This document shows, one piece after another, positions 1 through 7,448 of a stretch of 64,000 bases of DNA. This DNA comes from Acidithiobacillus sp. HP-2 (GTDB lineage: Bacteria; Pseudomonadota; Gammaproteobacteria; Acidithiobacillales; Acidithiobacillaceae): positions 62,001 to 126,000 of the forward strand of contig NZ_JACKZA010000002.1 of the NCBI RefSeq assembly GCF_015100155.1, in the 5' to 3' direction. Each line of letters begins with the position of its first letter. Position 1 is the first letter of the stretch. A program made the position numbers and the translations under genes. Below the pieces are notes generated by a model. It saw nothing but the letters and a program-made list of their open reading frames with translations. It was not told where the DNA came from and searched no databases.

Positions 1-126
1 TGTCCGCGATGGCTTCCATCAAAATATGCGCTCACTGGAGAAAGAGGCAGGATAGTCACCGCCGGACAGCACCGCAAGCACAGAAATACCCTGGCAAGCA
101 TGATCCACCCTCACTGGACCAAAAGT

Positions 127-142
127 TGGCCCATGAATTGCT
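127..142 (+). promoter_or_regulatory. Sigma-54 (-24/-12) promoter match upstream of nasS
   Basis: TGGCCCATGAATTGCT fits the sigma-54 consensus TGGCAC-N5-TTGCW, with GG at 128-129 and GC at 140-141, exactly ten bases apart. Transcription would start near 153, just ahead of the leader hairpin at 160-173. The same segment can also fold as a six-base-loop hairpin (132-147, loop ATTGCT), so one of the two readings must be coincidental for this transcript. Two similar promoters lie ahead of the transporter and the nitrite reductase gene. Confidence 0.6.
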
Positions 143-159
143 TTATGAAATGGCAGTCT

Positions 160-206
160 GGACAATGAAGTCCTCGCGCACCCACTATGGGGCGCGAGGT
201 TTTTTT
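160..206 (+). terminator. Leader hairpin plus intrinsic terminator upstream of nasS (putative NasT antitermination target)
   Basis: An 8-bp stem, 172-179 with 192-199, continued by CCCA/TGGG (181-184 with 188-191) after one bulged base, is followed by seven T (200-206): an intrinsic terminator in front of the gene rather than behind one. Just upstream GGAC/GTCC (160-163 with 170-173) closes a six-base loop AATGAA with A at position 1 and G at position 4, the ANTAR-protein RNA signature. Its 3' arm shares bases 172-173 with the terminator stem, so the two folds compete. Function is inferred from nasT in the cluster. Confidence 0.65.
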
Positions 207-234
207 GTAATGGGGTCGGGTAGTGGGAGGAAAA

Positions 235-1395
235 ATGAGCGGTGAAAATCTCAATATCGGTTTTGTTGCACTGACAGATAGCGCGCCCTTGATTGTGGCG
301 CGTGAGTTGGGTTTTTTTGCGGCTGAGGGACTCGCTGTCACCCTGCAAAAGGAGCCTTCCTGGGCCAGCTTGCGCGATCACCTGCTCTTTGGGGATCTGG
401 TGGCTGCCCATGCCCTGGCGCCACTACCAATGGCCGCAACGCTGGGAATTGCTTCCCCGAAAATACCGGTGAGCACTGCGCTGACACTTTCCCTGAACGG
501 GAATGCCATTACGGTCAGCAATGGTTTACACCAATGGCTCCGCGATACCGGATTTACAGGAGCGGAGCCTGCCATCGCCACCGCCCAGGCATTGCGCCGC
601 ATTATCGAGACAGAACCTGCCAAAAAATTGCGTTTTGCCGTCGTTTCTCCCGTATCCAACCATCATTATCAACTGAGGCACTGGCTGTGTGCTGCCGGTA
701 TTGATCCGGATCAGGATATTCAGATTACCGTGGTTCCACCCCGCCATATGGTTGCCGCGTTGCGCGCAGGAGAAATAGATGGTTATTGCGTAGGAGAGCC
801 TTGGGGAAGTCTGGCGGCTGCAGAAAACGTCGGTATTCCGATTATCGGCAGTTACGCACTCTGGAACAACCTGATGGAAAAGGTATTGGCCGTACGGAAT
901 GACTGGTCACAGCGCGAACCTGACTTACATCTGGCGATGATTCGCGCCATCCTGACTGCCAGTCTATGGCTGGATAACCCTCAACACCGCCTGGAAGCCG
1001 CGCCCTGGGTTGCCAACGCCATTGGTGTTTCCCGTGAAGTTGTGGCCATGGCATTAACGGGTAATGTCCCCGGTCTGGCTCAACAGGAAGATTTTCATGT
1101 ATTTGCGCGTTACTCGGCCAATTTTCCCTGGCATTCCCATGCCTTGTGGCTGGCTCGCCAAATGCAGACGGCGGGTCAATGGCCTCAAGGCGTGGACAGC
1201 GAGACATTGATTCCACAGGTATATCGTTGCGATATCTATCGGCAGGCGGCAAAGGCGCTGCGCCTTCCCGTTCCCAATACGGATTTTGTCGACTGGGGAA
1301 ATCACGCCCAATCCTGGCAGGTTCAGAGCGATGATGGGCATCCCATTATCATGGGACCCAACCTGATTTTTGATGGGAGCACCATCACCCGCTGA
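235..1395 (+). CDS. nasS: NasS-type cytoplasmic nitrate/nitrite-binding sensor protein
   Basis: 386 residues of the NrtA/NasS/SsuA-like periplasmic-binding fold (N-terminal pattern IGFVALTDSAPLIVARELGFF). There is no signal peptide or lipobox, which separates the cytoplasmic sensor NasS from the transport protein NrtA; no nitrate ABC transporter genes are nearby, which agrees. In characterised NasS/NasT systems NasS holds the RNA-binding protein NasT inactive until nitrate or nitrite binds. The ATG at 235 is preferred over the in-frame GTG at 223 because GGGAGG (225-230) sits at normal distance before it. The gene has its own leader terminator and lies about 11 kb from nasT, unlike the usual adjacent nasS-nasT pair. 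Confidence 0.85.
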   Translation: MSGENLNIGFVALTDSAPLIVARELGFFAAEGLAVTLQKEPSWASLRDHLLFGDLVAAHALAPLPMAATLGIASPKIPVSTALTLSLNGNAITVSNGLHQWLRDTGFTGAEPAIATAQALRRIIETEPAKKLRFAVVSPVSNHHYQLRHWLCAAGIDPDQDIQITVVPPRHMVAALRAGEIDGYCVGEPWGSLAAAENVGIPIIGSYALWNNLMEKVLAVRNDWSQREPDLHLAMIRAILTASLWLDNPQHRLEAAPWVANAIGVSREVVAMALTGNVPGLAQQEDFHVFARYSANFPWHSHALWLARQMQTAGQWPQGVDSETLIPQVYRCDIYRQAAKALRLPVPNTDFVDWGNHAQSWQVQSDDGHPIIMGPNLIFDGSTITR

Positions 1396-1434
1396 GCGGC
1401 GATGCACCATCATTGGGCCCCTTCTCGGGGAATA

Positions 1435-1451
1435 TGCACCAGCCTTGTACA
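1435..1451 (+). promoter_or_regulatory. NtrC-like binding site upstream of the nitrate transporter
   Basis: TGCACCAGCCTTGTACA resembles the NtrC consensus TGCACCA-N3-TGGTGCA, with 12 of the 14 arm positions matching. A second site with a perfect left arm and a poor right arm (TGCACCATCATTGGGCC) lies at 1403-1419. Both are roughly 80-125 bp upstream of the -24/-12 promoter at 1528-1543, the usual enhancer distance for this activator. Confidence 0.5.
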
Positions 1452-1527
1452 CCCATCACCCGCAGAATGCCCAGCAAAATCCCCGTGCACTGCCTAAAAA
1501 TAACGATTCAGAGTAACTTCGCAATCA

Positions 1528-1543
1528 TGGCATGGAAAATGCT
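1528..1543 (+). promoter_or_regulatory. Sigma-54 (-24/-12) promoter of the nitrate transporter gene
   Basis: TGGCATGGAAAATGCT has GG at 1529-1530 and GC at 1541-1542 with the required ten-base gap. The start of transcription would fall near 1554, five bases before the first leader hairpin. This promoter lies inside the longest open frame of the downstream gene and shows that its first ATG (1532) cannot be the translation start. Confidence 0.65.
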
Positions 1544-1558
1544 CTAGCCAACTCAGCA

Positions 1559-1628
1559 CTGTTCACCGATGAACAGCGTTTTGGGACGAAGGCGTTCCTG
1601 GCTCATGCGGGCCGGGAACGCCTTTTTC
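1559..1628 (+). ncRNA. ANTAR-type leader RNA with terminator ahead of the nitrate transporter
   Basis: Hairpin P1: CTGTTC/GAACAG (1559-1564 with 1571-1576) closes the six-base loop ACCGAT (A1, G4). Hairpin P2: GGGAC/GTTCC (1583-1587 with 1594-1598, one G-U) closes the six-base loop GAAGGC (G at position 4, but G rather than A at position 1). The terminator stem AGGCGTTCC with its complement up to 1623, ending in five T, uses the same bases as P2 (1591-1598), so P2 and terminator exclude each other. This is the geometry of NasT/AmiR-type leaders. Confidence 0.7.
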
Positions 1629-1660
1629 TTTGGCTTTTATCCGCTTTAGAGGGACGCTCC

Positions 1661-3067
1661 ATGAAAGAACTTTTAACCATGCTCCGAAGTGGAAACTGGC
1701 GCGCTTTGGTCGCCAGCTTTCTCTATTTCGACACGGGCTTTACTGTCTGGTTGCTGTATGGCCCGCTGGCCCCCTACATGATTCACTCCTTGCATCTGAG
1801 CGATGCGAAACAAGGCTTTTTAGTCGCAGTACCCATCCTCTCTGCGGCAATTTTACGCGTGGGCATGGGCAACCTTTACCAAAGCATGAATGGTCGCTGG
1901 CTGGCGCTGGGTGGTGTCGCACTATCCGCTATTCCGCCCCTTTTTCTGCTGCTTTATCCGGGTGTACCCGGTTACTCACTGCTCATCGTGCTCGGTGTGC
2001 TACTGGGTGTTGGCGGAGCCAGTTTTGCGGTTGCCCTGCCCATGGCCGGAAGTAATTATCCTGCCAAAGTGCAGGGAACCGTATTGGGCATAGCTGCTGC
2101 TGGAAACATTGGAGCGGTACTGGATGGTTTTCTCTTTCCACCCCTGGCCGCCCATTTTGGCTGGGCGCACGCAACTGCTGCCGCCCTGCCCTTGCTGGCT
2201 CTGGCCGGTGTGAGCCTGTTTTTCTGGGGCAAGGATAGCGCCCCCAAAAGCGGTCGGGTAAAACCCGCATTACTGGGCTTTGTGGTAACTCTGGCAGGTT
2301 TGGCAGTTCTGGCTGTAGCAACACCCATGGGTTGGTTGGGATTGCAGGGTAAAGCCGCTCTATTGATGCTACCCGTATACGGCGTATTGCTGACAGGGAT
2401 TTTTCTCCCGCAACGCTATCGACTGACCCTCCGCGAACGCGATACCTGGGTGATTATTCTGATATACGCCATCACCTTCGGCGGCTTTGTCGGCATGTCT
2501 GCCTATGTCAGCCTGCTCATGGTTACTCTATACCATTTGCCCAAAGTGGACGCTGGCATGCTGATGGCACTGTTTGCTTTTACCGGAGCCATGTTGCGAC
2601 CTTTGGGCGGTATGATTGCTGACCGGATCTCGGGTGCTGCTGCACTACGCTGGTTTTTAGGTGGTATCGCGCTGATGGATATGGTGTTTGCAACCTGGAC
2701 CCCGCCTCTGGATCTGGCCATTGGCTTCTTACTGATTCTGTATGCCTGCTTCGGTCTGGGAAATGGTGCCACGTTTCAACTGGTTCCCCTGCGCTGGCCT
2801 GAAAAAACCGGCATCATGACCGGTATTATTGGTGCTGCAGGTGGAATAGGCGGCTTTTATCTGCCCGTTATTCTGGGCATCACCAAGCAGGAAACCGGCA
2901 CCTATCACCTGGGCTTTGCCTTCTTCGCCGTACTGACGAGCATCGCACTGGGGCTGGTACTTGTCCTGCGCCAGCAGTGGTTAAGCTGGTCTCATCATGG
3001 AACGATGGCTGTAGCCATGGAGGAAACGCCCTCAGCTTTATCCGAAGCCAGCGCCGTTACTGACTGA
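1661..3067 (+). CDS. narK: NarK/NasA-type nitrate/nitrite transporter (MFS)
   Basis: A 468-residue major facilitator with about twelve hydrophobic segments. Two stretches match the nitrate signatures of the nitrate-nitrite porter family: GIAAAGNIGAV around residue 145 and FGLGNGATFQLVP around residue 370. It would carry nitrate across the inner membrane for assimilation; nitrite or antiport modes cannot be excluded. The start at 1661 follows the Shine-Dalgarno-like AGAGGGA at 1647-1653. A longer frame starting at 1532 would place promoter, leader hairpins and terminator inside the coding region and is rejected. The gene stands on its own attenuated transcript, with the porin gene 120 bp downstream. 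Confidence 0.88.
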   Translation: MKELLTMLRSGNWRALVASFLYFDTGFTVWLLYGPLAPYMIHSLHLSDAKQGFLVAVPILSAAILRVGMGNLYQSMNGRWLALGGVALSAIPPLFLLLYPGVPGYSLLIVLGVLLGVGGASFAVALPMAGSNYPAKVQGTVLGIAAAGNIGAVLDGFLFPPLAAHFGWAHATAAALPLLALAGVSLFFWGKDSAPKSGRVKPALLGFVVTLAGLAVLAVATPMGWLGLQGKAALLMLPVYGVLLTGIFLPQRYRLTLRERDTWVIILIYAITFGGFVGMSAYVSLLMVTLYHLPKVDAGMLMALFAFTGAMLRPLGGMIADRISGAAALRWFLGGIALMDMVFATWTPPLDLAIGFLLILYACFGLGNGATFQLVPLRWPEKTGIMTGIIGAAGGIGGFYLPVILGITKQETGTYHLGFAFFAVLTSIALGLVLVLRQQWLSWSHHGTMAVAMEETPSALSEASAVTD

Positions 3068-3103
3068 GTTTTCACTAAAGTCCCCCATCACAACTTGCGG
3101 TTC

Positions 3104-3133
3104 TTCCAGATGCGTTTGCTGACGCATCGGGAG
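3104..3133 (+). repeat. Intergenic stem-loop between the transporter and porin genes
   Basis: GATGCGT (3109-3115) pairs with ACGCATC (3122-3128) around a six-base loop TTGCTG. The stem continues after an A-G mismatch with TTCC/GGAG (3104-3107 with 3130-3133). No T run follows, so it is not a classical terminator; a transcript-end protector or processing site for differential expression of the two genes is possible. The loop lacks the ANTAR A1/G4 signature. Confidence 0.45.
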
Positions 3134-3187
3134 TTCTGCGCTCTTTATCAATGATTTCATGGCTAAATTTATTCTGGAGACCCAATC

Positions 3188-4432
3188 ATGCCTTCTCTGA
3201 AAAAAACTGCTGCGTATCTCGCCGTTATGAACGCTCTACTAATCACTTTGGCAGGAACTTGGGCCAATGCAGACACTCTGAGCGATGCCATTACCCAGGG
3301 ACAGGTTCATCTGGATTTTCGTCCTCGTTATGAATTCATGTCGCAGGCCGGGAAAAAAGATGCAAATGCCTTTACCGTACAGACGCTGCTGGGCATCAGC
3401 AGTAAACCCATTGCCGGTTTCAGTGCTGATCTGCAATTCATCAACGTAGCGGGCATCATCAACCAGTACAACAGCTTACGTAATGGCAAAACGGCGTATT
3501 CGGTTATTCCCGATCCGGATGAAAGCAACGTCAATCAGGCCTATCTGCAATATGCCGGCATTCCCGGATGGAAATTGCGTGCGGGTCGGCAGGTAATCAA
3601 TCTGGATGATGAACGTTTTGTAGGTGCTGTGGGTTTCCGCCAGACCCCCCAGACTTTTGATTCCGTATCCATCTCCGGAAAACCGATGAAGGATCTATCC
3701 ATTTATGGTGCCTATATATGGCGCATCAAGAATATACTGAATGAAAATGTACCCTCACAAACCATACTCAGCGAAATCAGTTGGTCACCGTCTTCATTCA
3801 TTCATGCTCAGGGCTTTGGCTATTGGTATGGCAACCAGGCACATAGTGCCATACCCGGTGCCGCCGCCTGTTTTTTGTCGGGAAACGCCCAGGTCTGCAA
3901 CAGCCAGACGCTGGGACTGCGGGTCGGGGGAGTTATACCCCTCACCCATACACTGAAACTGCCCTACGATCTGAGTTATGCCCGCCAGCTACCCTATGAC
4001 GGCGGCAGTGCGGCTATCAATGCCTCCTACTATCACCTGAGTGCCGGACTGGCACTGCCATCCGTTGCGCTCCATGCCAATTACATGGTGATGGGGGCCA
4101 ACCATCAGGGAAGCTACGGCTTTCAGACCCCATTGGCTACCAAGCATGCCTTTAACGGTTGGGCAGAGGTATTTCTTACCACCCCCCCAAAGGGGCTGCG
4201 TAGCCTTTACTTTACGGCTACTGGAAAAATCATGAAAACCCAACTGATGACTACCTATTACGATTTTCAGGCTGATCATGGCGCTGCCCATTATGGGAAT
4301 GAGCTGGATCTATCCGTAACCCATGGTTTTTCCAGACATTGGAGTGCCGGGGTGCAATATGCGGACTACCGGCGGAGCAGCTATGGGGTCAATACCGAAG
4401 GAGCCTGGGTGTTTGTCAATGCAAAATTCTAG
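3188..4432 (+). CDS. Outer-membrane porin, alginate-export/OprD-like type, in the nitrate cluster
   Basis: 414 residues with a cleavable signal peptide (hydrophobic stretch ending near ANA-DT, residue 29), alternating beta-strand pattern throughout and a terminal phenylalanine typical of proteins inserted by the BAM machinery. The region HLDFRPRYEF near the N terminus and RAGRQVINLDDERF around residue 135 are typical of the alginate-export-like barrel family. Placed between the nitrate carrier and nitrite reductase genes, it probably lets nitrate through the outer membrane; that role is inference from context only. GGAGA at 3176-3180 provides the ribosome binding site. No leader terminator precedes it, so it is probably co-transcribed with the transporter. 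Confidence 0.75.
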   Translation: MPSLKKTAAYLAVMNALLITLAGTWANADTLSDAITQGQVHLDFRPRYEFMSQAGKKDANAFTVQTLLGISSKPIAGFSADLQFINVAGIINQYNSLRNGKTAYSVIPDPDESNVNQAYLQYAGIPGWKLRAGRQVINLDDERFVGAVGFRQTPQTFDSVSISGKPMKDLSIYGAYIWRIKNILNENVPSQTILSEISWSPSSFIHAQGFGYWYGNQAHSAIPGAAACFLSGNAQVCNSQTLGLRVGGVIPLTHTLKLPYDLSYARQLPYDGGSAAINASYYHLSAGLALPSVALHANYMVMGANHQGSYGFQTPLATKHAFNGWAEVFLTTPPKGLRSLYFTATGKIMKTQLMTTYYDFQADHGAAHYGNELDLSVTHGFSRHWSAGVQYADYRRSSYGVNTEGAWVFVNAKF

Positions 4433-4450
4433 TCAGGCAGCGGGAGCAAT

Positions 4451-4467
4451 TGCACTAATTTGGTGCG
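4451..4467 (+). promoter_or_regulatory. NtrC-like binding site upstream of nasB
   Basis: TGCACTAATTTGGTGCG is close to the NtrC palindrome TGCACCA-N3-TGGTGCA, with 12 of 14 arm positions matching. A further half site TGCACCA starts at 4470. The sites lie 80-100 bp upstream of the sigma-54 promoter at 4550-4565, consistent with nitrogen-limitation control. Confidence 0.6.
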
Positions 4468-4549
4468 GTTGCACCAGGCCTTGCACTGATTTCTGACAAT
4501 CTGATCGGGGCATAAAATTTAACATTTTGTTTTTATTAAGATCATCACC

Positions 4550-4565
4550 AGGCACATCTATTGCT
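4550..4565 (+). promoter_or_regulatory. Sigma-54 (-24/-12) promoter of the nitrite/nitrate reductase operon
   Basis: AGGCACATCTATTGCT matches TGGCAC-N5-TTGCW at all but the first base, with GG at 4551-4552 and GC at 4563-4564. The predicted transcription start near 4576 coincides with the beginning of the structured leader. Confidence 0.7.
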
Positions 4566-4575
4566 TAATAAGTTT

Positions 4576-4653
4576 CGAAGCGATTCGCGAGGATCGCCGG
4601 TATGCAAAACGGCAAAGGCGTCGTCAGCAATTCAGCTGACTGACGCCTTTTTT
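4576..4653 (+). ncRNA. ANTAR-type leader RNA with terminator ahead of nasB
   Basis: P2: ACGGC/GTCGT (4609-4613 with 4620-4624) closes the six-base loop AAAGGC (A1, G4). P1 is either GCGATT/GATCGC (4580-4585 with 4592-4597, loop CGCGAG, eleven bases before P2) or the shorter CGA/TCG with loop AGCGAT (4579-4584). The terminator pairs AAAGGCGTC (4614-4622) with GACGCCTTT (4642-4650), plus an inner GTCAGC/GCTGAC stem, and ends in six T (4648-4653). P2 occupies the 5' arm of the terminator, so stabilising P2 would allow read-through into the whole operon. Confidence 0.75.
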
Positions 4654-4672
4654 CTATTTTGGGAGCCCAGCA

Positions 4673-7117
4673 ATGCACATTACAGTTCCACGAAAACCCC
4701 GTCTGGTCGTTGTCGGCAATGGCATGGCAGGCATCCGTGCGGTCGAAGAACTTTTGAAAATGGCACCGGATCTTTATGAGATCAGCGTATTCGGTGCCGA
4801 ACCCCATCCCAACTACAACCGGATTCTCCTGACTCCAGTGCTGGCCGGAGAAATGACTCTGGAAGAAACCATCCTCAATCCTCTGGAGTGGTATGCCGAG
4901 CATGGAATCCAGTTATTTACCGGTAATCCAGTGACACGCATTGATCGGGTCAAACGCCAGGTTATTACCGCCGATGGCAAAGCGACCCCCTATGATCGTT
5001 TACTGCTGGCAACCGGCGCAGCCGCTGCCATGGCGCCCGTACCGGGAAATCATTTGCCGGGCGTTCTGAGTTATCGGGATATGGCGGATGTGGAAGCACT
5101 GACCAAAAGCAGCGCGCTCGGCGGTCAGGCCGTGGTCATCGGTGGCGGCCTGTTGGGACTGGAAGTTGCCCATGGTCTGCGGGCCAGGGGAATGGGGGTC
5201 ACGGTCATTCATCGTCGCGCCTGGCCTTTGGACAAGCAACTGGATCAACGGGGTGGTGTTCTTTTGCAAAAAGCCATGGAAGCCCGGGGCGTCCGGTTTT
5301 TGCTGGGTAAGGAAACCGCAGAAATTCTCGGCACGACGCATGTCACCGGACTGCGTTTCAGCGATGGCACGGAAATTCCGGCGGATGTGCTGGTCATGAC
5401 CATTGGCATCAAACCACGCATCGAACTGGCCCAGGCTGCAGGCTTACAGTGTGAAACCGGCATTCTGGTCAATGACACCCTGCAAACCTACGACCCACGC
5501 ATTTATGCCGTGGGAGAGTGCGTCCAGCATCGCGGTCAGACCTATGGTCTGGTAGCTCCCCTGTTTGAGCAGGCCAAGGTAGCCGCCAATCATCTGGCAG
5601 AATATGGACGGATGCGCTATCAGGGTTCCGTCACCAGCACCAAGCTCAAGGTTACCGGCATCGAACTGTTTTCTGCAGGGAATTTCACGGGCGGAGAAGA
5701 TTGCGAAGAAGTCACACTGCTGGACGGCAGCCAAGGGGTTTACAAAAAAGTCATCCTCCAGGAAAACAGGGTGGTGGGTGGCCTGCTCTACGGCGATACC
5801 AGCATCGGTCCGTGGCTGTTTCAACTCATGCGTGACGGCACCGACGTATCGGCCTTTCGGGATAATATTGTTTTTGGTGAAACCCATCTGGGGGATGCCG
5901 GTCATTCCGGAGAAAATCAGGCGGCGCGCCTGCCGGACAACGCCGAAATCTGTGGCTGCAATGGCGTGGCCAAAGGCAGCATTGTCAAAGCTATCCGCGA
6001 ACAGGGATTGTTTACTCTGGACGATGTACGCAAATGTACCAAGGCCAGCGCTTCCTGCGGTTCCTGTACCGGTTTGGTGGAGCAGTTATTGTCCAGCACC
6101 CTCGGCGGATTTTATGACAGCACCCCGAAGAAAAAGGCCCTGTGTGGCTGTACTGAGCTCAGTCATCAGGAAGTTCGTGATGCCATCGTCAAGGAAAAGC
6201 TCCTCTCGGTTCGCCAGGTCTTTGCTTATCTGGAATGGCGCCACCCCGCCGGCTGCGCCACCTGCCGTCCGGCCGTCAATTACTATGTGCGGACCGCCTG
6301 GCCCATGGAAGGTCTGGACGATCCGCAATCCCGCTTCATCAATGAACGGGCCCATGCCAATATTCAGAAAGACGGCACCTATTCGGTCATTCCCCGCATT
6401 TATGGAGGGGTCACCAGTCCTGCGGAACTGAAACGTATTGCGGAAGTCGCCGAGCGCCATCACGTCCCCATGGTGAAATTTACCGGCGGACAGCGTCTCG
6501 ATCTGCTTGGGGTAAAAAAAGAGGATCTGCCCAAAATCTGGGCGGAGCTGGATATGCCTTCGGGTCATGCTTACGGAAAAGCTTTACGTACCGTCAAATC
6601 CTGTGTGGGTAGCGAATTTTGCCGTTTTGGTGTGCAGGATAGTACCCGCCTTGCCATTGAACTGGAAAAAAATCTTGAACGCATGTGGGCACCCCATAAG
6701 GTCAAGCTCGCCGCATCTGGCTGTCCACGTAACTGCGCCGAGAGCACCATCAAGGACGTGGGGATTATTGGCGTGGATTCGGGCTGGGAAATCTATGTGG
6801 GAGGGAATGGCGGCATGAAAGTGCGCGCTGCTGATCTGCTTTGCAAGGTAAAAACCCACGAGGAAGTTCTGGAAATGGCCAAGGCATTTTTGCAGATGTA
6901 TCGGGAAGATGCCCAATATCTGGAGCGCACCGCGCCCTGGGTAGAACGGATCGGACTGGAAAAGATCAAGGCCACCATAGTCGACGACGCCAACACCCGA
7001 AAAACCCTGGCAGAACGCATGGATTTTGCCCTGTCTCAGGAAAAGGATCCCTGGAAGGAAGCTGTATCCGGCCGGCTGGATATTCACGCAGCCCCCATAC
7101 GCCGTATTCCGGCCTGA
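4673..7117 (+). CDS. nasB: Assimilatory NADH-nitrite reductase, large subunit
   Basis: 814 residues, a little shorter than typical NirB (about 845). Order: FAD/NAD(P) domains (GNGMAGIRAVEELL at the start; second Rossmann motif VIGGGLLGLEVAHGL near 160); a BFD-like [2Fe-2S] domain around 420-470 (CGCNG then CGSCTG); a second, shorter BFD-like module around 490-540 (CGC then CATC); and the siroheme/[4Fe-4S] reductase half with CVGSEFC and SGCPRNC supplying the four cysteines around 640-690. It reduces nitrite to ammonium in the cytoplasm. GGGAG precedes the ATG at 4673. First gene of a seven-gene operon controlled by the leader at 4576-4653. Confidence 0.93.
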   Translation: MHITVPRKPRLVVVGNGMAGIRAVEELLKMAPDLYEISVFGAEPHPNYNRILLTPVLAGEMTLEETILNPLEWYAEHGIQLFTGNPVTRIDRVKRQVITADGKATPYDRLLLATGAAAAMAPVPGNHLPGVLSYRDMADVEALTKSSALGGQAVVIGGGLLGLEVAHGLRARGMGVTVIHRRAWPLDKQLDQRGGVLLQKAMEARGVRFLLGKETAEILGTTHVTGLRFSDGTEIPADVLVMTIGIKPRIELAQAAGLQCETGILVNDTLQTYDPRIYAVGECVQHRGQTYGLVAPLFEQAKVAANHLAEYGRMRYQGSVTSTKLKVTGIELFSAGNFTGGEDCEEVTLLDGSQGVYKKVILQENRVVGGLLYGDTSIGPWLFQLMRDGTDVSAFRDNIVFGETHLGDAGHSGENQAARLPDNAEICGCNGVAKGSIVKAIREQGLFTLDDVRKCTKASASCGSCTGLVEQLLSSTLGGFYDSTPKKKALCGCTELSHQEVRDAIVKEKLLSVRQVFAYLEWRHPAGCATCRPAVNYYVRTAWPMEGLDDPQSRFINERAHANIQKDGTYSVIPRIYGGVTSPAELKRIAEVAERHHVPMVKFTGGQRLDLLGVKKEDLPKIWAELDMPSGHAYGKALRTVKSCVGSEFCRFGVQDSTRLAIELEKNLERMWAPHKVKLAASGCPRNCAESTIKDVGIIGVDSGWEIYVGGNGGMKVRAADLLCKVKTHEEVLEMAKAFLQMYREDAQYLERTAPWVERIGLEKIKATIVDDANTRKTLAERMDFALSQEKDPWKEAVSGRLDIHAAPIRRIPA

Positions 7118-7127
7118 GGAGAACAAC

Positions 7128-7448
7128 ATGGAATGGATGGCATTAGGTACTCTTGAAGAAATTCCTGCTCGGGGTGGTCGTTATGTAGAGACACCATTGG
7201 GAGAAATTGCGGTTCTGCGCAATGAAAATGATGAAGTTTTCGCGGTCAGCAACCAATGTCCCCATCGCGGCGGGCCTCTCTCCGAAGGGTTTGTTTCCGG
7301 CAAACTCGTTTTTTGCCCTTTACACAACTGGCAAATTGATCTGGAAAAGGGCGAAGCCGTAGCACCGGATTCCGGCTGTGTCAAAAGATTTCCCATCCGT
7401 ATGGAGGGCGGGCAGATCTGGCTGGGCTTGCAGGAAATCACCCCATGA
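7128..7448 (+). CDS. nirD: Nitrite reductase small subunit (Rieske-type)
   Basis: 106 residues forming a NirD/Rieske [2Fe-2S] fold, with CPHRGGP and CPLHNW holding the cluster ligands (two Cys, two His). It partners the large subunit encoded directly upstream. The start at 7128 follows TGAGGAGAACAAC (AGGAG well placed, beginning at the stop of nasB). Its stop overlaps the start of the nitrate reductase gene in ATGA, implying translational coupling. A longer upstream frame overlaps nasB and is not needed. Confidence 0.92.
   Translation: MEWMALGTLEEIPARGGRYVETPLGEIAVLRNENDEVFAVSNQCPHRGGPLSEGFVSGKLVFCPLHNWQIDLEKGEAVAPDSGCVKRFPIRMEGGQIWLGLQEITP

Noticed and set aside
132-147. Hairpin with loop ATTGCT as P1 of the nasS leader
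   Set aside because: Not rejected outright but not annotated as a feature: the same bases make a strong sigma-54 promoter, which fits the other two leaders better.
1532-1660. N-terminal extension of the nitrate transporter
   Set aside because: It would be encoded by the -12 promoter element, two leader hairpins and a terminator; the ATG at 1661 has a proper ribosome site and begins with the typical transporter N terminus.
3104-3133. ANTAR-type hairpin before the porin gene
   Set aside because: It has a six-base loop, but the loop TTGCTG lacks A1 and G4 and no terminator follows.
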